Assembly: GCA_044378425.1 (NCBI GenBank)
Contig: JBILXN010000122.1
Location: forward strand, 1-7,444
From: UBA6136 sp044378425
Lineage (GTDB): Bacteria > Pseudomonadota > Gammaproteobacteria > Methylococcales > Methylococcaceae
DNA length: 7,444 bases
Reading direction: 5' to 3'
The notes below the pieces were generated by a model that saw only the letters and a list, made by a program, of their open reading frames with translations, was not told the origin of the DNA and made no database searches. Of this stretch, positions 5,453-7,444 are shown one piece after another (position 1 is the stretch's first letter; each line of letters opens with the position of its first letter). The translations under genes were made by a program, and so were the position numbers.

Positions 5453-6609
5453 ATTACATCGCATTGAAAATGCTGATGGGTGACCGGGGCAAGTATCTCG
5501 GCATCGTGATGGGGCTCACCTTCGCGTCCCTGATCATGACCCAGCAACCGGCCATATTCATCGGCCTGATGATGCGGTCGTACAGTTTCATCACCGACGT
5601 CGGCCTGCCCGATATCTGGGTGATGGACCCCAAAGTTCAATTCGTCGATGACGTCAAACCGCTGCAGGATATGGAGTTGTATCGGGTACGCGGCATTCGC
5701 GGCGTGGACTGGGCCATGCCGCTGTACAAGGGGCTGATCAAGGCGCGTCTGGCAAATGGCAACTTCCAGACCTGCAACGTAATCGGACTGGATGACGCTA
5801 CCCTGATCGGCGGACCGGCGACCCTTTTGCAGGGCCAGCTTTCAGATCTCAGGCGCAGCGATGCCGTGATCGTCGATACCGACGGCGCCCGCGATAAACT
5901 GGGCCTGCCACCCCCGGTGAAGGGTGCCCCGCCCATCCCCCTCAAAGTGGGCGACACCCTGGAGTTGAACGACCGCCGGGCCATTGTGGTGGGCATAGCC
6001 AAGACGACCCGCACCTTCCAGTCACAGCCGGTTATTTATACGACGTACTCCCGCGCCATGCTGTTTGCACCCCGGGAGCGCAAGCTGTTGTCCTTCATTC
6101 TGGTGAAGGCCAAGCCGGGGGAAAATCTGCCGGCGCTGACCGCGCGGATCAAGGCTGCCACCGGACTGGAGGCTTACACCCAGGCCGATTTCCAGAAACT
6201 GACCTACGACTATTTTATGAAAAATACCGGCATCCCGATCAATTTCGGCATATCGGTGACGCTGGGCTTCATCGTCGGTGCGGCGATTGCGGGCCAGACC
6301 TTCTACAACTTCACCATGGAGAATCTGCGCCAATTCGGGGTGCTCAAGGCGATGGGCGCCAGCAACGGGACCCTGCTGCAAATGATCCTGCTGCAGGCAA
6401 CGCTGGTCGGTGCCATCGGTTACGGACTGGGGGTAGGGCTGACCTCACTGTTCGGCTGGGGGATGCGCAATACGATCCTGGCCTTCAAGTTTCCCTGGCA
6501 ACTGCTGTTGTTCAGCGGTCTTGGGGTCACGCTGATCTGCATCTTCGCGGCGCTCATTAGTATCCGCAAGGTGATCACGCTGGAACCCGCCGTGGTATTC
6601 AAGGGTTAG
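5449..6609 (+). CDS. ABC exporter permease, DevC / FtsX (MacB-like) family
   Basis: A 386-residue inner-membrane protein with the four-helix FtsX/MacB layout. Helix 1 is at about 17-41. A large periplasmic domain (about 43-262) follows and includes DIWVMDPKVQ (55-64), typical of the 'D.wv..p' stretch in DevC-like permeases. Helices 2-4 lie at about 266-288, 309-336 and 349-372. FGVLKAMGAS (296-305), the cytoplasmic loop touching the ATPase, and the C-terminal EPAVVFKG are family signatures. Length fits DevC (about 380), which lacks the fused ATPase of MacB. It should pair with the ATPase and membrane fusion protein downstream to export a substrate across the envelope. AGGA six bases upstream supports the start, which overlaps the repressor stop in an ATGA. 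Anabaena DevBCA exports heterocyst glycolipids; the substrate of proteobacterial relatives cannot be read from sequence. Confidence 0.9.
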   Translation: MNYIALKMLMGDRGKYLGIVMGLTFASLIMTQQPAIFIGLMMRSYSFITDVGLPDIWVMDPKVQFVDDVKPLQDMELYRVRGIRGVDWAMPLYKGLIKARLANGNFQTCNVIGLDDATLIGGPATLLQGQLSDLRRSDAVIVDTDGARDKLGLPPPVKGAPPIPLKVGDTLELNDRRAIVVGIAKTTRTFQSQPVIYTTYSRAMLFAPRERKLLSFILVKAKPGENLPALTARIKAATGLEAYTQADFQKLTYDYFMKNTGIPINFGISVTLGFIVGAAIAGQTFYNFTMENLRQFGVLKAMGASNGTLLQMILLQATLVGAIGYGLGVGLTSLFGWGMRNTILAFKFPWQLLLFSGLGVTLICIFAALISIRKVITLEPAVVFKG

Positions 6610-6612
6610 ACC

Positions 6613-7317
6613 ATGACACATCCGACCCCGCCATCGCTGGCCGTCCGCTGTCAGGGACTGGTTAAAACCTTCGATACCGGTGGCCAGCGCGTGGTGGCGC
6701 TGGACAGGGTGAATCTTGACATCATGACGGGCCAGCTGATGATGCTGGTCGGGCCTTCCGGCTGCGGCAAGACCACCCTGATTTCGGTCATCGCCGGCAT
6801 CCTGGATCAGGATGAAGGGCTGTGCGAAGTATTCGGCCAGGATCTGCTCCACCTCAAACCCAGGGATCGCCTGCTGTTCAGGGCCCGCAATATCGGGTTC
6901 GTGTTCCAGGCCTACAATCTGCTGCCCACGCTGACAGCGGCCGAGAATGCCTCGATTCCGCTGATTATCAACGGCATGGATCGACACAAAGCGCATCGCG
7001 AGGCCACCACCATGCTGGAGCGGGTCGGACTGGGCGACAGGACCGGCTCGCTGCCGTCGCAATTGTCCGGCGGCCAGCAGCAGCGGGTGGCGATTGCCCG
7101 CGCATTGGTGCACAACCCGCGCCTCATCGTCTGCGATGAACCCACCAGTGCGCTGGATCACGAGACCGGCCATAAAGTCATGGAATTGTTGAAAGCCGTA
7201 GCACTGGACGCAGCCAAAGCCCTGGTGATCGTCACCCATGATGCGCGTATTTTCGAATTTGCCGATGGCATTGCCCACATGGATGACGGGCGCATCGTCA
7301 CGCAGGCCGATCATTAA
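6613..7317 (+). CDS. ABC exporter ATP-binding protein, DevA / MacB-LolD type
   Basis: A 234-residue cytoplasmic ATPase that powers the permease encoded immediately upstream. All nucleotide-binding motifs are intact: Walker A GPSGCGKT (47-54), Q-loop Gln99 in FVFQAYNLLPTLTAAEN, signature LSGGQQQR (151-158), Walker B LIVCDEP with catalytic Glu176, D-loop SALD (179-182) and switch His209 in VTHD. The NLLPTLTAAEN segment after the Q-loop is typical of the MacB/LolD/DevA group that works with FtsX-type permeases. Only three bases separate it from the permease stop. Its ribosome site AAGGG lies inside the permease's last codons, so translation is coupled. Length matches DevA-like subunits. Confidence 0.95.
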   Translation: MTHPTPPSLAVRCQGLVKTFDTGGQRVVALDRVNLDIMTGQLMMLVGPSGCGKTTLISVIAGILDQDEGLCEVFGQDLLHLKPRDRLLFRARNIGFVFQAYNLLPTLTAAENASIPLIINGMDRHKAHREATTMLERVGLGDRTGSLPSQLSGGQQQRVAIARALVHNPRLIVCDEPTSALDHETGHKVMELLKAVALDAAKALVIVTHDARIFEFADGIAHMDDGRIVTQADH

Positions 7318-7344
7318 CCCCCCCGACATACACAGCGGCAGACC

Positions 7345-7444
7345 ATGCTCCCCAAATACACACTTCCCGCGTTGGCTCTGGCCGGTTTTGGCTTTGGCAT
7401 CTTTTTGGTGTTGGCCGGCAACACGCCCGTACCGGTGGCCGAGG
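7345..7444 (+). CDS. HlyD/DevB-type membrane fusion protein, N-terminal start (runs off the right edge)
   Basis: An ATG at 7345 opens a frame that continues for 33 codons to the window end: MLPKYTLPALALAGFGFG, then IFLVLAGNTPVPVAE. There is one membrane anchor (about 6-24) followed by a short GN.PVPVA linker, the usual opening of periplasmic adaptor proteins encoded with DevC/DevA-type exporters. Such proteins bridge the permease to an outer-membrane TolC-like channel. It begins 27 bases after the ATPase stop on the same strand. The ribosome site is weak (GGCAG nearby). Only the N-terminus is visible, so the family call rests largely on operon position. Confidence 0.7.
   Translation, partial: MLPKYTLPALALAGFGFGIFLVLAGNTPVPVAE

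Noticed and set aside
6445..7329. Long open frame of 294 codons on the minus strand opposite the permease end and ATPase
   Set aside because: It lies antisense to two genes with intact family motifs. The translation is rich in His, Gln and Arg with no recognisable domain, as expected from the complement of GC-rich coding DNA.

Overview
The window looks like chromosomal DNA of a Gram-negative proteobacterium, probably a gammaproteobacterium. The evidence is Sec-exported periplasmic proteins, a PliI-type lysozyme inhibitor, a YcgJ-like protein, a P3B-type Mg2+ ATPase and a tripartite-style ABC exporter with a membrane fusion protein. The genus cannot be told from the sequence. The right two thirds are GC-rich with short intergenic gaps. 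The leftmost ~650 bases look more AT-rich by eye.

Left block (1-1647, all minus strand): three genes for exported proteins read leftward with gaps of 32 and 35 bases. First is a small four-cysteine YcgJ/Fels-1-like protein, then a PliI-family inhibitor of invertebrate-type lysozyme, then a secreted protein that runs off the window edge and resembles right-handed parallel beta-helix proteins. The YcgJ-like/lysozyme-inhibitor pairing parallels E. coli, where ycgJ sits next to pliG, the g-type lysozyme inhibitor. This block could be a small envelope-defence or host-interaction operon.

Middle block (1648-4564): a gene-free stretch of 370 bases, then a complete minus-strand Mg2+-importing P-type ATPase (MgtA/MgtB family) with its catalytic motifs intact.

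Right block (4565-7444): a divergent control region of 237 bases, then a plus-strand operon. The operon encodes a TetR/CecR-type repressor, a DevC/FtsX-type ABC permease, a DevA/MacB-type ATPase and the start of an HlyD/DevB-type membrane fusion protein. Repressor and permease overlap by 4 bases, the ATPase follows after 3 bases and the fusion protein after 27. The control region holds a TTGACA -35 box, an imperfect operator-like site between the -35 and -10, and a perfect 20-bp palindrome just downstream. Both sites share the core AAACA-N2-TGTTT, and the palindrome covers the repressor's Shine-Dalgarno. This predicts an autoregulated efflux operon.

No RNA genes, CRISPR arrays, insertion sequences or integration sites were seen. 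The known families explain most of the window. The least described parts are the YcgJ-PliI-beta-helix gene set and the two-site operator.
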